64,000 nt of DNA from Cryptomeria japonica (GCF_030272615.1 NC_081412.1:476045657-476109656); one strand, 5' to 3'; shown: positions 10,523 to 23,440, counted from the stretch's first letter. Numbers and translations: made by a program. Notes: generated by a model from the sequence alone, not told the origin.

Positions 10523-11672
10523 TGTTGAATATCTCAGACAACTAAGAGGGGGGGTGAATCAATTGTCTATTAAAATCTTTTACTTATTCCACAGAAATAG
10601 ATCCAGTAAACTAATACTTAATTACTTAACCATAAACTGATATAAGCATGAGAGAGAACACATATGAAACATTAAATTTTCCGTGAAAAACCCAAGAAGG
10701 GAAAAACCATGAGGATTGTTAATTCTCAAGTATAAAACACCTGTTAGGGTGACACTGAATAAGGTTATTTTTATGAAGGGTGTGTCACTGCTAGAATTCT
10801 CACTGCAGGTAGGCTCACTTCCCAGCTAAAACCACCAAAAAAGGGCTCACTTCCCAAAAGAGGAAGAAAGAAAAAAGAAGTAATTCACCACTGTAGCACT
10901 ACTACCACTAAGTTGCAATTCCAAAAGAGACCTTTGGCTCAGTATCTCTAGTACCTAACAACATCATCGTACAACCACACTGCTCAACCACAACTACACA
11001 CAACCACGCACAAATTCTTACCAATAGCAAACAAATCTTCTTTCCCAATCCATTTGCTTCTATATATTTTTCATTACAATCATCCTTTATTTATACTAAT
11101 TTTTGAAATAGAAGTATCCCAAGTCGGCCGAAGAATTCATCGAAACACAATTTGAAATAGCTCTACACTTAACATTCTTGCAATGGAAAGGAATGAGAAG
11201 TGGACCACACGGCTACAATGCACTTCATCAATCAAAACAACACATTATCCATACACCACAATCACTGGAGCAAAAATAAAACATTCAAGGTCAACCGGAC
11301 CCAGAATGAACATATCCGTGACCACGACTCCAGAGCACATTACATCTTGAATTAGAATAACAAAGATAAAGACATATTCAAAGCATAAATCCAAGGTATC
11401 ATCATCAAAACCAAAAATGTAGAGAAATGCAAAGCACTACAAACATTGTCGAACACCATCATCATTATATACACTTCCGGAGCACAAATTCTAGATCACC
11501 AAAACATCAGAGTTACATCCCAAGGCAACCTCCAACAACATACCAAAGCTTCATAACTATAACTACAACATATAAAAAATGAAAAGCACAAACTAATCAC
11601 TGAAACACATAAACAGTATATTGACATCAATGATAACCATAGTGACACACCATCAATTTCACATTTGCAACA
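10523..11672 (-). repeat. Copia-1 3' LTR
   Basis: In plus orientation it starts TGTTGAATATCTCAGACAAC and ends CACATTTGCAACA, next to the polypurine tract. It contains the AAGAGGGGGGGTGAATC motif near its TG end and AAAACCC..AAGGGAAAAACCA, both shared with the other copia LTRs here. Its partner is 15027-15649 plus 33382-33849. The two have diverged visibly, with many substitutions and small indels, so the insertion is old. Confidence 0.9.
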
Positions 11673-11690
11673 ATCTCCCCCTTTGTCATT
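11673..11690 (-). other. Copia-1 polypurine tract
   Basis: The minus strand reads ATGACAAAGGGGGAGAT immediately before the LTR. It is the primer site for plus-strand DNA synthesis and fixes the LTR edge at 11672. Confidence 0.8.
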
Positions 11691-11907
11691 GATGGCAACA
11701 TTCATCGACAAACACAAACAAAAATTCATAATTACAAATTATTAAATCTCTCCAATCTCTCCCCGTTTGACATCAAGGACAAAGGCAAGCAACAACTCAA
11801 CACATGTAGCCATCTTCAGAACCCACACAACTCGCCCTAAGAGGAATCCCCAATCATGACTAAAATAATACATGAAGTTCCCTAGACTAATGTACTGCTA
11901 AATGTAC

Positions 11908-13225
11908 TTAGTTCAAACTAGGAAGGCATGCTACCCCCAATTTTTGGTAGAGATACTCAAAAGTATCTTTGCACAAAGGCTTCATAAAGATATCTGGAGT
12001 CTGCACTTTTGTGGGAACATACTCAAGTTTTACTTCATTGTCCAACACCTTCTTCCTTAAGAAATGATACCTAATAGAGATATGCTTGGTTTTGGAATGA
12101 AGTACCAGATTATTAGAAATATTTATCACACTTGTGTTGTTACACATGATTGAGATTAGTCCATCAAACATCACTCCTTTATCCATCAATGTATGTTTCA
12201 TCCAAAGTATCTAAGTGTAGCATGATGTGGCTACAATGTGTTCAGCTTCTATGGTTGATAAAGACATAGAATCCTGCTTTTTACTTAACCATGCAACTAA
12301 GTGAGAGAAAAGAAAAAATGCTCCACCACTGGTACTCTTTTTGTCACCAACACTTCTTGTCCAATCTACATCAGTATAAGATTTTAGAGTAAAATTTGAT
12401 CTTTTGGGTACCACAGTCCAAAATCTTTTGTACCTTTTAGATATCTAAAATCCATCTTTACTGCAACAACATGTGACTCTTTCAGATCTTGCTAAAATCT
12501 AGCTACAAGGAAGACAACATACATGATATTTGGTCTAGCAGCAGTTAGGTATAATAGTCCTCCAATCATTGATCTATACTTGCTTGCATCAATCTTAGGA
12601 GACTTGTCATCATTAGTCAACTTGCATCCTATTGTCATTGGAGTACATACCAATTTGGAATTCTCGAATCCAAAAATTTTCAACAACTCTCTAACATACT
12701 TTGACTAAGAAATAAAAATGCATTTATCGTTTTGATTCACTTGCAACCCAAGAAAGAAGTTCAACTCACCAATCATGGACATTTCAAATTCCTTTTGCAT
12801 TTAATGAGAAAACTTCTTGCACATGTCATCATCTCCTCCAAATATTATGTCATCCACATATCAACAACAATTGGGATCTTATTTGATTCAACTTTAAAGT
12901 AAAGATTGTTCCTATCAGACCCTTTTTGAAAACCTTGAACCAATAAATACCTGTCTAGCCTTCCATACCAAGCTATAGGAGCTTGCTTCAACCCATATAG
13001 TGCCTTCTTTAATCTGCAGACAATATCTGAATCATCTAACAACTTAAATCCTTCTAATTTCTCAAAGTAAACTTCTTCTTTTAGTTCCCCATTCAAAAAT
13101 GTTGACTTCACATCAATTCAATAAAATTTTAAATCTTTATATACTGCAAAAGCCAAAAACATCCTAATAGCTTCCATTCTGGTAAAATGAGCATATGTCT
13201 CTTCAAAATCAATGCATACCAATTT
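11908..13225 (-). pseudogene. Copia-1 reverse transcriptase-RNase H remnant
   Basis: Pieces of the copia RT/RNase H in order on the minus strand. The 5' part of RT (13111 down to 12845) has DVKSTFLNGEL and CRLKKALYGLKQAP. Near 12860 the sequence for YVDDIIFG is present but preceded by a frameshift. Then come MIGELNFFLGLQ and SKYRSMIGGLLYLTAARP (12492-12686). RNase H follows with SYTDVDWT and LSTIEAEHIVA (12211-12414), and the C-terminal part has SKTKHISIRYHFLR and DIFMKPL (11908-12201). Stops and shifts separate the pieces, so no enzyme can be made. The sequence joins the integrase remnant directly because the intervening region is deleted. Confidence 0.9.
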
Positions 13226-13985
13226 TGCCTTAAATATCTTAAACTTTTCTAATGCCTCTGAATTCTCTCTTAAAAATGCAACCCAATTCATTCTAGAATG
13301 ATCATCAATTAAGAGCACGAAATATACCTCACCTTGTAAACTCTTTGTTTTGGTAGGACTGCATAAGTTTGTGTGCGTCAAATCAAATAGTCTGATACAA
13401 GATTGTTCCTTTCCTCTGAATGTTCCCTTTGTTTGTTTTCCCACTTGACATTCTTTGCAAACACTATTGTCTAGTTTAGTCAGTCTTGCTAAATCTCTAA
13501 CAAATCTTATCAAACTAATCTTCACCAAATTGTCAAAGATGATGTGACACATCCTCCAGTTCCATAGCCAACTTTCATTGATCTAAGATAACAAACAATG
13601 CCCTATACCAGCCTCGAATCGATACATGTTTCCTCATGTCCTTTTTCTTACATTAATAATAGTTTCAGATCCCTTCAGAATCTCACAACCACCATCCTAA
13701 AAAATAACATTGTAACCATGCTCACACATTTGTCCAACACTTCAGAGACTGTGATGTAATCTTTTCACATAGTATACATTGTCAGTGTTATGTTTTCCAT
13801 CAAAAGTAATAGAACCTATTCCAACAATCTGTGTAGTCTGATCATCTCCAAATATAACAAAACCACCATCATACCTTTCAAGTTTTACAAACTTACTTTT
13901 GTTACCAATCATATGATTTGAACATCCACTATCAATCAACCATTCATTTCTATCTCTTCTAACATGAAATACTAAAACAACAATT
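13226..13985 (-). pseudogene. Copia-1 protease and truncated integrase
   Basis: Protease (13742-13939) shows the copia active-site form DSGCSNHM and the downstream GIGSITFDG segment. After it come the GAG-pre-integrase region and the start of integrase (13118-13552 frame), with the H...CKECQ zinc-binding part and the first catalytic Asp region (YFVLLIDDHSRMNWVAFL). After EKFKIFKA (~13226) the frame passes straight into RT sequence (KLVCIDFEET). The remaining integrase core with the second Asp and the Glu, plus the linker, is therefore missing. The frame stays open across the junction. Confidence 0.85.
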
Positions 13986-14159
13986 TATACAATCTTATTG
14001 TTACCTTGTAGAGATATTTCCTTATTATTTCTAGGTTTAGATTCATGTTTTCCAACCAAAAATGAAAAATCATCATCTTCATAATCTAACTCATCATCTA
14101 AAAAACCCACATCATCTTTAACATAGTAGGCTTTCTTATTGAACTTTCCTTTATTTTCT

Positions 14160-15005
14160 TTAAATTTTTATTTTGCTCCTCTCTTCGGACATCTAGATCC
14201 ATAATGACCAATCTTTTTACACTTAAAACATTTAAGAGGTAACATTATACCTTTATACTTGTCGGTTCCTCTCTTCAGCTTTCTTACAAAGTTTTCTTCT
14301 ATTTCATCCAAGATCTCATCATCTAAATCTTCATCCATATCTTTTGTGGCTTTAAATGTTGTTTTGATTCTTTCTTTCTCTTTTTCGAGCTTCCTCATCT
14401 TGAATGCAGTCATGGTGCCATACAATTATTCCCTAGTGAACTTGGATGGATCATAAGTTTCTTTAATAGCAGAAATTTGGTCACTTTAACACTCAATTCC
14501 TCATAATTTTTTTCTATCACATCCTTATCATCCAAGGTGCCACTAAGATTTCTGATATCGTCCACTTCACTGTCAACCTTCTTTATATAACTTGTTATTT
14601 CTTTGCCTTTTTCCATCCTTAAGTTCTCATATCCTCCTTTAGCAATATGCATCTTAGCTATCTTAACTCTATCATTTCATTCATAGATATTTTTCAATCC
14701 TTCCCAAAATTCATAAGCAATATTTAATGCAACAACCTTCACCGATTCAGTTTTACATAGGGTACTAAAGATAGCATACCTTTCTTGTTCATTTTATTCA
14801 TAGGATTCAATCTCATCCAAGGTAGTAGGTCCATTTGTCAACATCACATATTTAGTCTCCACTACTATCCAAGTCTTGTAACTCAGAGAAATCAAATATC
14901 CTCTCATCTTCACTCTCCAAAAACTATAGTTGGATCCTTCAAAAGTAAGAATAGTCAATTTATGTACCATCGGATTTCCTTAAGTGGATAGTCTTACTTT
15001 CTAGA
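14160..15005 (-). pseudogene. Copia-1 gag remnant (UBN2-like with CCHC zinc knuckle)
   Basis: Two overlapping pieces. 14410-14652 has the capsid-type helical region (GYENLRMEKGKEITSYIKKV...). 14168-14425 ends in CFKCKKIGHYGSRCPKRG, an intact C-X2-C-X4-H-X4-C nucleic-acid binding knuckle. A frameshift separates them near 14420. Upstream to the PBS the gag N-terminus is only faintly readable. In a live element this protein would form the virus-like particle and bind element RNA. Confidence 0.85.
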
Positions 15006-15007
15006 AA

Positions 15008-15026
15008 CCAAAGCTCTAATACCAAT
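15008..15026 (-). other. Copia-1 primer binding site
   Basis: The minus strand reads CAATTGGTATTAGAGCTTTG right after the 5' LTR. It matches the plant copia PBS for initiator tRNA-Met (TGGTATCAGAGC) with one change. Confidence 0.85.
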
Positions 15027-15649
15027 TGTTGAATATCCTAAACAATTGAGAGGGGGATTGAATCCATTGTCAATTAAAATATTTTACTTACTCCATAGAA
15101 ACAAAGCATGAGAGAGAAGACAAATGAAACATACACATGAAACACCATATTTTATATGGAAAAACCAAGAAGGGAAAAACCATGGAGAATGTTAATTCTC
15201 AAGTATTAAACATTGATTAGGGTGACAGTGATTAAGGTAATTTTTACAAATGGTGATTCACTGCCAGAATGATCACTATAGGTGGGCTCACTACCCAGAA
15301 TAGGAAGAAAGAAAAAAGAATTAATCCACCACCACTATAGCACAACTACCACTAAGTTGCAATGTCAAAAGAGACCTTTGCCTCACTTCCTCTAGTACCT
15401 AACAACATCAACATACAACCACACTACTCAACCATAACTACACACAACCTCACATAAATTCACATCAACAATCCAAATAGATCTTCTTTCCCAATCCACT
15501 TGCTTCTATATATTCTTCATTAAAATCGTCCTTTATTTATACTAAACTCTAAAATAGAAGTCTCCGAAGTCGGCCAAAGAATTGATCAAAACACAATTTT
15601 GAAATGGGTCTACACTAAACATTCCCATGGTGGAAAGGAATAAGAAGTG
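15027..15649 (-). repeat. Copia-1 5' LTR, first part
   Basis: Collinear with 10523-~11210 of the 3' LTR. It is cut at 15649 by the plus-oriented LTR insertion and carries the TSD AAGTG (15645-15649). Confidence 0.9.
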
Positions 15650-15728
15650 TGTTGGCATTGAGGAGATTGTTGGGATAATGTGCAAATATGTGTTTGGTTT
15701 GACTGAGTAATGTGTTGTCATTGAAGTT

Positions 15729-17140
15729 TGTTGGCAACAATGAAACAAACTAAGAGGGGGGGTAAATGAGTTTGCTCAAAAGCTTACTGCAACTTAGTTA
15801 CTTAAACCACAAATTAGATCAGATGATAATAGTTTAAAGCATGAAATAAAACAACATCAATAGCACACATAACACCAAGATTTTGACGTGGAAAACTTGG
15901 TTAAGGGAAACACCACGGTGGGAACCTACCCACAATGAGATAATACCCTGTTAGGAGTAGGTGAAATATTACAATGGGGAATTCATATATATTTCAGGCA
16001 CACTGCTTAGAGCTCACTACTCAAACAAGAAACCCAAAAGGGCTACAACCCTTAGGGAAGGCTCACTGCCTTACAAGAAGTCTCACTGACTTACAAAAGC
16101 ATTCAGATTACATCTAGAGAATCATGAACTAATGAAATAGCATCTACACATGCTTGAGTACAATTCCGATTATGCTCACTATCAAATCTTATGTATAACA
16201 CACTTCTTCGCTTAACTTCGCACAACTTCCCTACTACTAAATGATTGATACAATATTCACACATAGCATGATACCTCTCAATGATTATTACATTCATTTA
16301 TACAAGTCATCAACCCATGAAATAGAGGTCAGCTTAATACACGCTACATATTACAAAAATATAATTACACACACTATAGCAATGCATGCAGACCAAAAAA
16401 ATGTTGGCTAAGACATAGTCTAGACCTAAACAACCACTGCAAATATGAAACACCTCCAATAATTATGCCTTGATCATCTGCAACACACTACCACATCATG
16501 AATTTCACATAACATGAAGAACATCACCCAGGACAAGGAAAATATTCAATAGAGTGCACAATAATCAATCTAGACTACCAATACTCATAGAATAGGATCT
16601 AGAAACATTCACAAGCAATGTGAATTACACCACAACAACCGCAACATCATCATCTCTCTATCGGAGCTCAAGAAAACCAATATAACTGACTGTCAACATG
16701 AAATATTCGCTTGTGGATGAACCAATCAAACTGAGGACACACATAAATATCCATAATACATGCCAAACATCCGTAACTAAAGATATTACAATTCTGGAGT
16801 AATACACACAAATTTACCAAAACCTGTCAACACTGAATAACTGAAAAACCAAGCAACATGCGGTAGGTATATTGGATCACAAAACTTGATCAATTCTTCA
16901 TGTGGACCTATGAAACTTCTGCTAAATCAACTAGAGATAAGTATCACAAAACCCATTAATCTGCATCATCTCATCTGTAACACACAGGCTAAACCAATTC
17001 ATTCAATCTGACTACAACACTGAAACACGGAGAGAACATATTCAACATATTCCTTATTCAACAATTCTCCTAGTATGTCAATCTCCCCATATGTTGACAG
17101 CAATGACAACATATCAACCAATGCCCAACAATCTCTAACA
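15729..17140 (-). repeat. Copia-2 3' LTR
   Basis: In plus orientation it begins TGTTGGCAACAATGAAACAA and ends CCCAACAATCTCTAACA. It contains AAGAGGGGGGGTAAATGAG near the start and a GTGGAAAAC..AAGGGAAACACCACGG block. Many blocks match 30929-32231 collinearly, including AAAGCATGAAA, CACAATGAGATAATACC and GGGCTACAACCCTTAGG. Confidence 0.9.
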
Positions 17141-17158
17141 ATCTCCCCCTTTGGCACT
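17141..17158 (-). other. Copia-2 polypurine tract
   Basis: The minus strand reads GTGCCAAAGGGGGAGAT directly adjoining the LTR, which sets the LTR boundary at 17140. Confidence 0.8.
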
Positions 17159-17529
17159 TATGGAAACATATGAATGTGAAAAATAATCAATGCAAAGAAA
17201 GAAATCAACTCACAACAATCTCCCTCAAAATCACAAGGATCATCTCCCCCTTTGATAAACAACTCAAATTACAAATCTCTTATTTCCTACCCCAAAATGC
17301 TTCAGGGTTTTTCACATGCTCTTCTCTCCCCCTTTGACATCAATGACAAAAGCTCAAGAATCAGGATTCTCTCCCGCTTTGAATTAGCTTCACAAATTTG
17401 TACATCTGAACCAATGAACACCAACACTGACTACCCCCCTTGAGTAGTAGCCTCACTGATCAATCCGGATCGTAAAATATCTCTGTGAACTTCACCGAAC
17501 TAATACAAATCCATGCATATTAGTTCTCA

Positions 17530-18300
17530 TCAGAGGGGAAATTACCCCTAACTTCTCTTTGAGATACCCAAAAGTATCTTTAGGCAAAGGCTTTGTAAAG
17601 ATTTTTGCAATCTATTCCTTTGTAGATGCATACTCCAATCTGAATTCTTCCTCATTCGCGTTCTCTCTCAAGAAATGAAACTTGATTGATATATGATTTT
17701 TTTTGGAATGCAATGCCAGATTCTTTTAAATATTGATAGCACTTGAATTGTCACAATATATAGCAATAGGGTCATAATAAATAACTCCTATATCCTTCAA
17801 CATCTTCTTCATCCAAATTACCTAATTACAATTGCTAGCAATGGAAATATATTCAACGTCTATAGTAGATAAAGAAATAGCATTCTACTATTTAATTGAC
17901 CAATAGACCAATTTCTTACCCAAAAAGAATGCACCACTAGTAGTACTCTTTCGGTCATCAACATTACCTGCCCAATTAGCATCTGTAAAGGCACTCAAGG
18001 TAAAGTCATCATTCTTAGGATACCACAAACCAAAATCAATTGTCCCTTTCAAATAGCTGAATATCTTTTTTACAGAAGTAACATGAGATTCCTTAGGATT
18101 AGCTTGAAATCTAACAACATGACACACAACATTCATTATATTAGGTCTAGTCAGAGTCAAATACAACAATCCACCAATCATAGATCTATATATGGTCTGA
18201 TTAGATTTTGGAGAATCATCATCCTTTGTCTTGACTTACATCTAGTCACTATAGGTGTACCAACTAGTTTAGAGTCCTCAAAACCAATTTTCTTCAACAA
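17530..18300 (-). pseudogene. Copia-2 RNase H remnant
   Basis: The frame 17888-18181 has MIGGLLYLTLTRPNI, then AFTDANWAGNVDDRKSTTSGAFF with the RNase H Asp. After a stop, LSTIDVEYI (~17870), CDNSSAINI (~17755) and IFTKPLPKDTFGYL (17530-17620) can be read in broken frames. This is the end of the copia polyprotein. The order and spacing are normal, and the copy is inactivated by stops. Confidence 0.85.
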
Positions 18301-18850
18301 TTAATTCACATACTTGGACTGAGATATGAAAATACATTTATCCAACTGAGTAATTTGCAATCCCAAAAAGAATTTCATTTCACCAATCATACACATCTCA
18401 AATTCATTTTGCATCTCTTCAGCAAATTTCTTACATAGGCAATCATTTTCTCCAAAGATAATGTCATGAACAAAAACTTCAATAATCAAGATTATTATTC
18501 TGATCAACCTTGAAATAAAAATTACTATCACCAGTACCTTTATTGAATCCAAGCTTCATTAAATACTTATCCAATCTAGCATACCAGGCTCTAGGGGCTT
18601 GCTTCAATTCATACAATGGTTTCTTCAACCGGCAAACTGTATCCTTTTCATCTATTAGCTGAAATCCATTTGGTTTCTCAATGTAGACTTCTTCCAACTG
18701 GCCATTAAGAAAGGCTGATTTGACATCTATCTGATAAACTTTGAAATATTTTTGAGCAACATAGGCAAGATATAAGCTAACAGCTTCAATTATAGCTACC
18801 GAAGAAAAAGTCTCCTCATAATCAATTCCTTCCACCTGTGAATAACCCTT
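18300..18850 (-). pseudogene. Copia-2 reverse transcriptase remnant
   Basis: The 18479-18835 frame carries GIDYEETFSSVA, YQIDVKSAFLNGQL and CRLKKPLYELKQAPRAWY. The next frame (18301-18552) carries FVHDIIFGENDCL and IGEMKFFLGLQI. The catalytic YVDD is changed to FVHD, so one metal-binding Asp is replaced by His. A frameshift joins the two halves near 18490. Both changes make the enzyme dead. Confidence 0.9.
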
Positions 18851-19842
18851 ACAAACAAGTCTATATTTATTTCGAGCAACTTCACCCTATTCATTCATCT
18901 TATTTCATAATATTTTTATCCTGAGGTCTAGGAACAAGAATCCATGTATCATTTTTCTCAATCTAATTTAGTTATTATTCCATAGCTAAATTAATCCAAT
19001 TTTTATATTTACATGCTTCATCAACATATTTAGGTTCAATCTTAGAAATCAAACAAAATTCTTCGGCAAGCCTTCTCCTAGTCATCATGCCTTTATTCTT
19101 ATCACCAATAATCTGATTTTTTGAATGATTCAACCTTATGTACCTGGAAGTTTTAGGATTTTCTTGAATTTCAGGATCTTGAGCTCTTTCTTTTGCACAA
19201 GCATTTGCACCTTTCTCTTCATTCTCTAACTTTTTCAAATCAATCTGAACTTGACTTTGGGTTAGCACTTGTTTCCCTTTATCTAAACTGGCATCGTGAT
19301 CATCAGAATCATGTCCCTAAGATCTGATTTATCTTACATTACCTTCATCAACCTTCACATTAATACTTTCAACTATCTTTCTCAATATTTTATTATAACA
19401 CTGGTAGGCCTTACTTATAGTATAATAACCAAGAAAAAGTCCTTCATCACATCTAGCATCAAACTTTCCAATATCTTCATCTTTGTTGATATAGCATCTA
19501 CTTCCAAAAATTCTGAAATATCTAACAGTAGGGGCATGACCAAGCCATAACTCATAAGGAGTCTTACCAGTATCGCCTTTGACATTTACTCAGTTAAGAG
19601 TGTATATTGCAGTACTCAGTTTCTCTCCAATACACGTGTGGAACACTTCCTTCAATCATCATGGTTCTAGTAGCTTCTTGAACTATTCTATTCTTTCTCT
19701 CAATAACACCATTTTGTTGTGGTGTCCTAGGAGAAAATAACTATCTCGTAACCCCATGCTCTTCACAGTATGCATTAAACTCACAAGAAGTGAATTCTCC
19801 AACTCTATTAGATCTCAGATACTTCAGCTTCAATCTAGTCTC
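18851..19842 (-). pseudogene. Copia-2 integrase C-terminal half and linker
   Basis: From the insertion point inward, the minus strand reads VETETRLKLKYLRSNRVGEF, then a stop where Gln is expected, then PRTPQQNGVIERKNRIVQEA with the catalytic Glu region. The frame 18975-19268 is the linker to RT (DEACKYKNWINLAME, then IEKNDTWILVPRPQDKN around 18900-18975). The other half of integrase lies at 29083-29587, beyond the 9.2-kb insertion. Confidence 0.85.
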
Positions 19843-19853
19843 AGTTTCAACCA
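19843..19853. repeat. Target site duplication of the 9.2-kb insertion, left copy
   Basis: AGTTTCAACCA, repeated exactly at 29072-29082. It codes for part of FKAMVETET in copia-2 integrase, and the frame rejoins when one copy and the insert are removed. Confidence 0.85.
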
Positions 19854-20689
19854 GGGTTTATCTTAGTGGCAAATATTCACCAATGGAAAATATTTCATGT
19901 CGGTGACCTAAAAAATGGGGAATATATTGTACCAATTGGGGGTGGTCGTGTCGCCCCGACTTTATAAATATTTGTCAAATGCATAGCCCAATTGCCCATT
20001 GTTTTATGTAATTAGTTGTATCTCTATCAAGATTTCACAAATAGAATCTACATTTTCCACATGGTAAATTCAATATTTTCACCTACACTTTTCGAGGTTG
20101 TCTTAATAGACAGTTATAATTCGCCAATAGCCATATAAAGACTTATTGGCTGGGAGGACCCAATTCACCTAGCATTTTGTGGAAGTGTATCTCAATTTAC
20201 CCCATTTTTTGTCAACTCTATTATAATTGCCAATTAACTGGATGACCCATAATCACCTCTAAAACTACATAAGACATGTTATATTTAAGCATGATTTGCC
20301 AAATATTTGTATACCATATAAAATTCTAGCCGAAATCACCAAAGAAGGATTGGAATAAATACCGTTAAATATTAGATTTATCTTAGCACAATTTGGTCGA
20401 TTCTGAGCTTTTCTTTTGGATCAGTAGAGAAGTTTCAGACCAAGAACAACCATTGTTGTTGACTGCATTGGCAACTGCTAGTGATCTAGAGGTAAGTGGT
20501 CATATTTTTGAAGTGTTATAATATTATTCTAAATTCATCTCTATCTATTTGCATTGATGAGTTCATTCTATATTTCTCTTAGGAACTCACCCAAAAATTT
20601 GAATTTGAAATGACTTTCTTGCACCCCTGAATCTGGATTCTAATTTCTGAATCTCTTTGGTTAACTAGTTTTTTTTGGTAAGTGCTATC

Positions 20690-21990
20690 TTTATGGGGAT
20701 ATCTCCCTATATTAAAATCAAACCAAGTTACATAGAGATTAACATCATATTTTCATAGCACACTACCCATTACATCTGACTTCCATTATTAACAAACCCT
20801 CATATGCTAGAGACCACCCCCTCCCAAAACATAGAAAAATACATATACTCATCCCCCTTAGATATATTGAAAAATGATGGCCAAGTGCTCTCCAATTTCC
20901 ATCACATCTCTAGTGGAAGCCTCTAAGAGCCAGTTATCCCCCCTATAGATAATCCTCTGAAATGGAGCCAAATTATTGTTTATCACTCCTACCCGATAAA
21001 CCTCCCAAGCTTCTTCAATGAGCGATATTTTATGTATCTTTTTTGCCTTATGCTTAATAGCCTCCTCTTCCTCCTTCTCGGACCCAACATACCCATCGTT
21101 GGAGTCGGACAAAACATAATTATTAGGGTTGAAAAAGGTATGAAACATGCTAGTCCCCAAGTCAGCCTCCTCCAAAATGGAATTGGCTACTGCATACCCA
21201 TCAACTGCCTGAATGAACCCATCAATCCTCTAGATACACACCTACTTGGAATGCAGAACATCTACCAACGGGCTAATTACAGCCTCATACATGAATCCAT
21301 CGCACCAATGCCCGCCTACACCAAGCATGCATTTGACTAAGATCTTCATCCCAACAAACACTCTTTCATCCATATGGAATAACCATTTGCATTGCATTCA
21401 CAGAGTTTCATCTCTACACATACAACTCACACCAAAATGATGAGCCATGCTTCCCTTGCCATGACTCCTTTCCTCTACAACAATCTTCCTACCGTCTGCC
21501 TCCAATGTGGCTCTCCCAATCAATCTGGATAACTTTCAAATCCATCTTCCCTCCCATTTATATCCCAACTTCTTTTGGATTCTTCCATGGATAGCACTGG
21601 GAAAGGAAAAAGTACTCTAAACCTCTGTTCTGGACCCAGGAGATGTCCCTTTCAAATCGCCCATAATCAACTTTGCGATACAACCATCAAAACTAGCAAA
21701 GGCCACAGTGGTACTAATATTCCTTATCTGACTAAATCCCCTATCCAACTCCTACACATGCTTGATCATCTCTGCCCGACTTCCACCAATCCTATTCTCT
21801 AGACAATCCTCCCATTTCCACATGATATCTCAAGTCTAAACCAAAGCATATCCTCCAGGGAAAACAACTATGGATGGTTGATGCTAACCAATCCCCTACC
21901 TTGGAAGTGGAGATGAATCTCCACCCTCCATGACACCTATCTCCCTTAATTTCAATAGCTTCCTCAAAGGGAAAGACCATGGTTAAAATT
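20690..21990 (-). pseudogene. Unrecognised coding-like tract inside the 9.2-kb element
   Basis: Long readable minus-strand stretches occur at 20858-21175 (EAWEVYRVGVINNNLAPF...) and 21792-21980 (GGWRFISTSKVGDWL...). Between them, near 21400-21560, IGRATLEADGRKIVVEER can be read. Codon-like structure continues through stops and shifts, so one degraded gene of at least 1.2 kb is plausible. I recognise no domain. It could be captured host sequence or an ancient transposon protein. Confidence 0.35.
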
Positions 21991-22049
21991 TATTTCTTTT
22001 ATTAAAAACATTCATTCATTTATTTATTAAAACCTTTCATTCCTAACAG

Positions 22050-23440
22050 TGTTCACACGTGTCTCTAAGTCTATTCTGGGGACTTTTTGAAGAAACTTGT
22101 GTCCTTCACAACTTCAGCCTGGAATAGAGCTTATATCATCGATTCAAATTAATTAAGTATAGACTTAGAGTTAATTAAGTATACAAGTTATAATAGTGAA
22201 TTAATTATTAGACAATGCTCAAACCTATCTCTATTTTGGTGACTTTTTGAAGAAACTTTTGTCCTTCAGAACTTCGGGCTGAAATATAGCTTATGTCATT
22301 CATCTGCGATCATCCAATGGTCATTAAGTAAACTAATTAATTTAATATTTAAATCTAAGTAATGAATAAATTTATACTTTATGTATTTCATTTTATTTGT
22401 ATGTATTTTTAGTTCACTATTGGTTAATTGTTGAATTAGTTTGTAGATCTAGGGTTAGTGGTTGGATCTTTAGGGTTTGCAAATAGGTCAATATTTAGCA
22501 TACATAGATGTATGTACCTATTATGTGATATATATATATATATATATATATATACTATTATGTTATAGATGATTATGGATGTGTTTATGATGATAATATG
22601 TAATAATTTTAATCCATATGCTTGTGAATATGATGCTATGGATTATGACCTAACCTTTATGTTGAAAACACCACAAGATTGAGAGGGGGTGAATTATTCT
22701 AAACCAAAACCTAAACTTCTTTAATCACAAGTACTTATCAATTATCATTAGCAAATTAAACATCAATTCAAGATGAAACAAAAAAATGCCAAACACATGA
22801 AAACCATAATTTTTACCTAGAAAACCCAGTGTGGGAAAAACCATGGTGAGAATCACACTCACAATATAAATATAATAAAAATTAAATTTAATGACTTTCA
22901 TATTTTACCCCATCATGCACTTCCTTTGATATCAATGGTCCAGATCTCTGCACGACTGTGCATTTTGATCAAGATCTCTTTCACCTTAACTCTGCAGCCC
23001 CGCTGCACACATGGCACATGGGCCTTGCTGACGTCAGGCTCTTCTTAAATGGACCAATAAGATTATGCATGTTAGAGGTCAAAGGACACATTGGAAAGAG
23101 TTGACCCAATCTATCCTCCTCATTAATTAAGTATACAATTTATAATAATTAATTAGAAAATGCTCAAACCTATCTCTATTCTGGTGACTTTTTGAAGAAA
23201 CCTTTGTTCTTCAGAACTTCAGACCAAAATAGAGCTTATGTCGTTGATCTGGAATCATCCAATGATAATTAAGTTGATTGAATAATTAATTACAGACTTA
23301 TATTTAACTAGCACTTGCATCTCATTATATGGATAACCGAAAGAAAATTAAAGATAAAATTTAATGTAGTTTAATATTACAAGTGAATAAATTAATCTAG
23401 TATTTAAATCCAAGTAATGAATAAATTTAAAATCAAAAGT
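22050..23440. repeat. Three copies of a ~100-bp repeat around an LTR fragment
   Basis: CTATTCTGGNGACTTTTTGA followed by AGAAAC..TTGTCCTTCAGAACTTC and AATAGAGCTTAT occurs near 22070-22140, 22215-22300 and 23170-23255. The second and third copies extend on both sides (TTAATTAAGTATACAA before; AAATC[T/C]AAGTAATGAATAAA after, with about 80 extra bases in the third copy). The segment was therefore duplicated and later separated by insertion of 22660-23100. A (TA)n microsatellite lies at 22529-22554. Confidence 0.7.
22660..23100. mobile_element. Copia-type LTR fragment
   Basis: Contains AAGATTGAGAGGGGGTGAATT (22674-22694) followed by TAGAAAACCCAGTGTGGGAA and AAAACCATGG at 22818-22845. These are the same pair of motifs that mark the other copia LTRs in this window. 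No second LTR or internal region is attached. The ends are not clearly defined. Confidence 0.5.

Noticed and set aside
22529-22554. (TA)n run as a possible promoter
   Set aside because: A plain dinucleotide microsatellite with no gene downstream.
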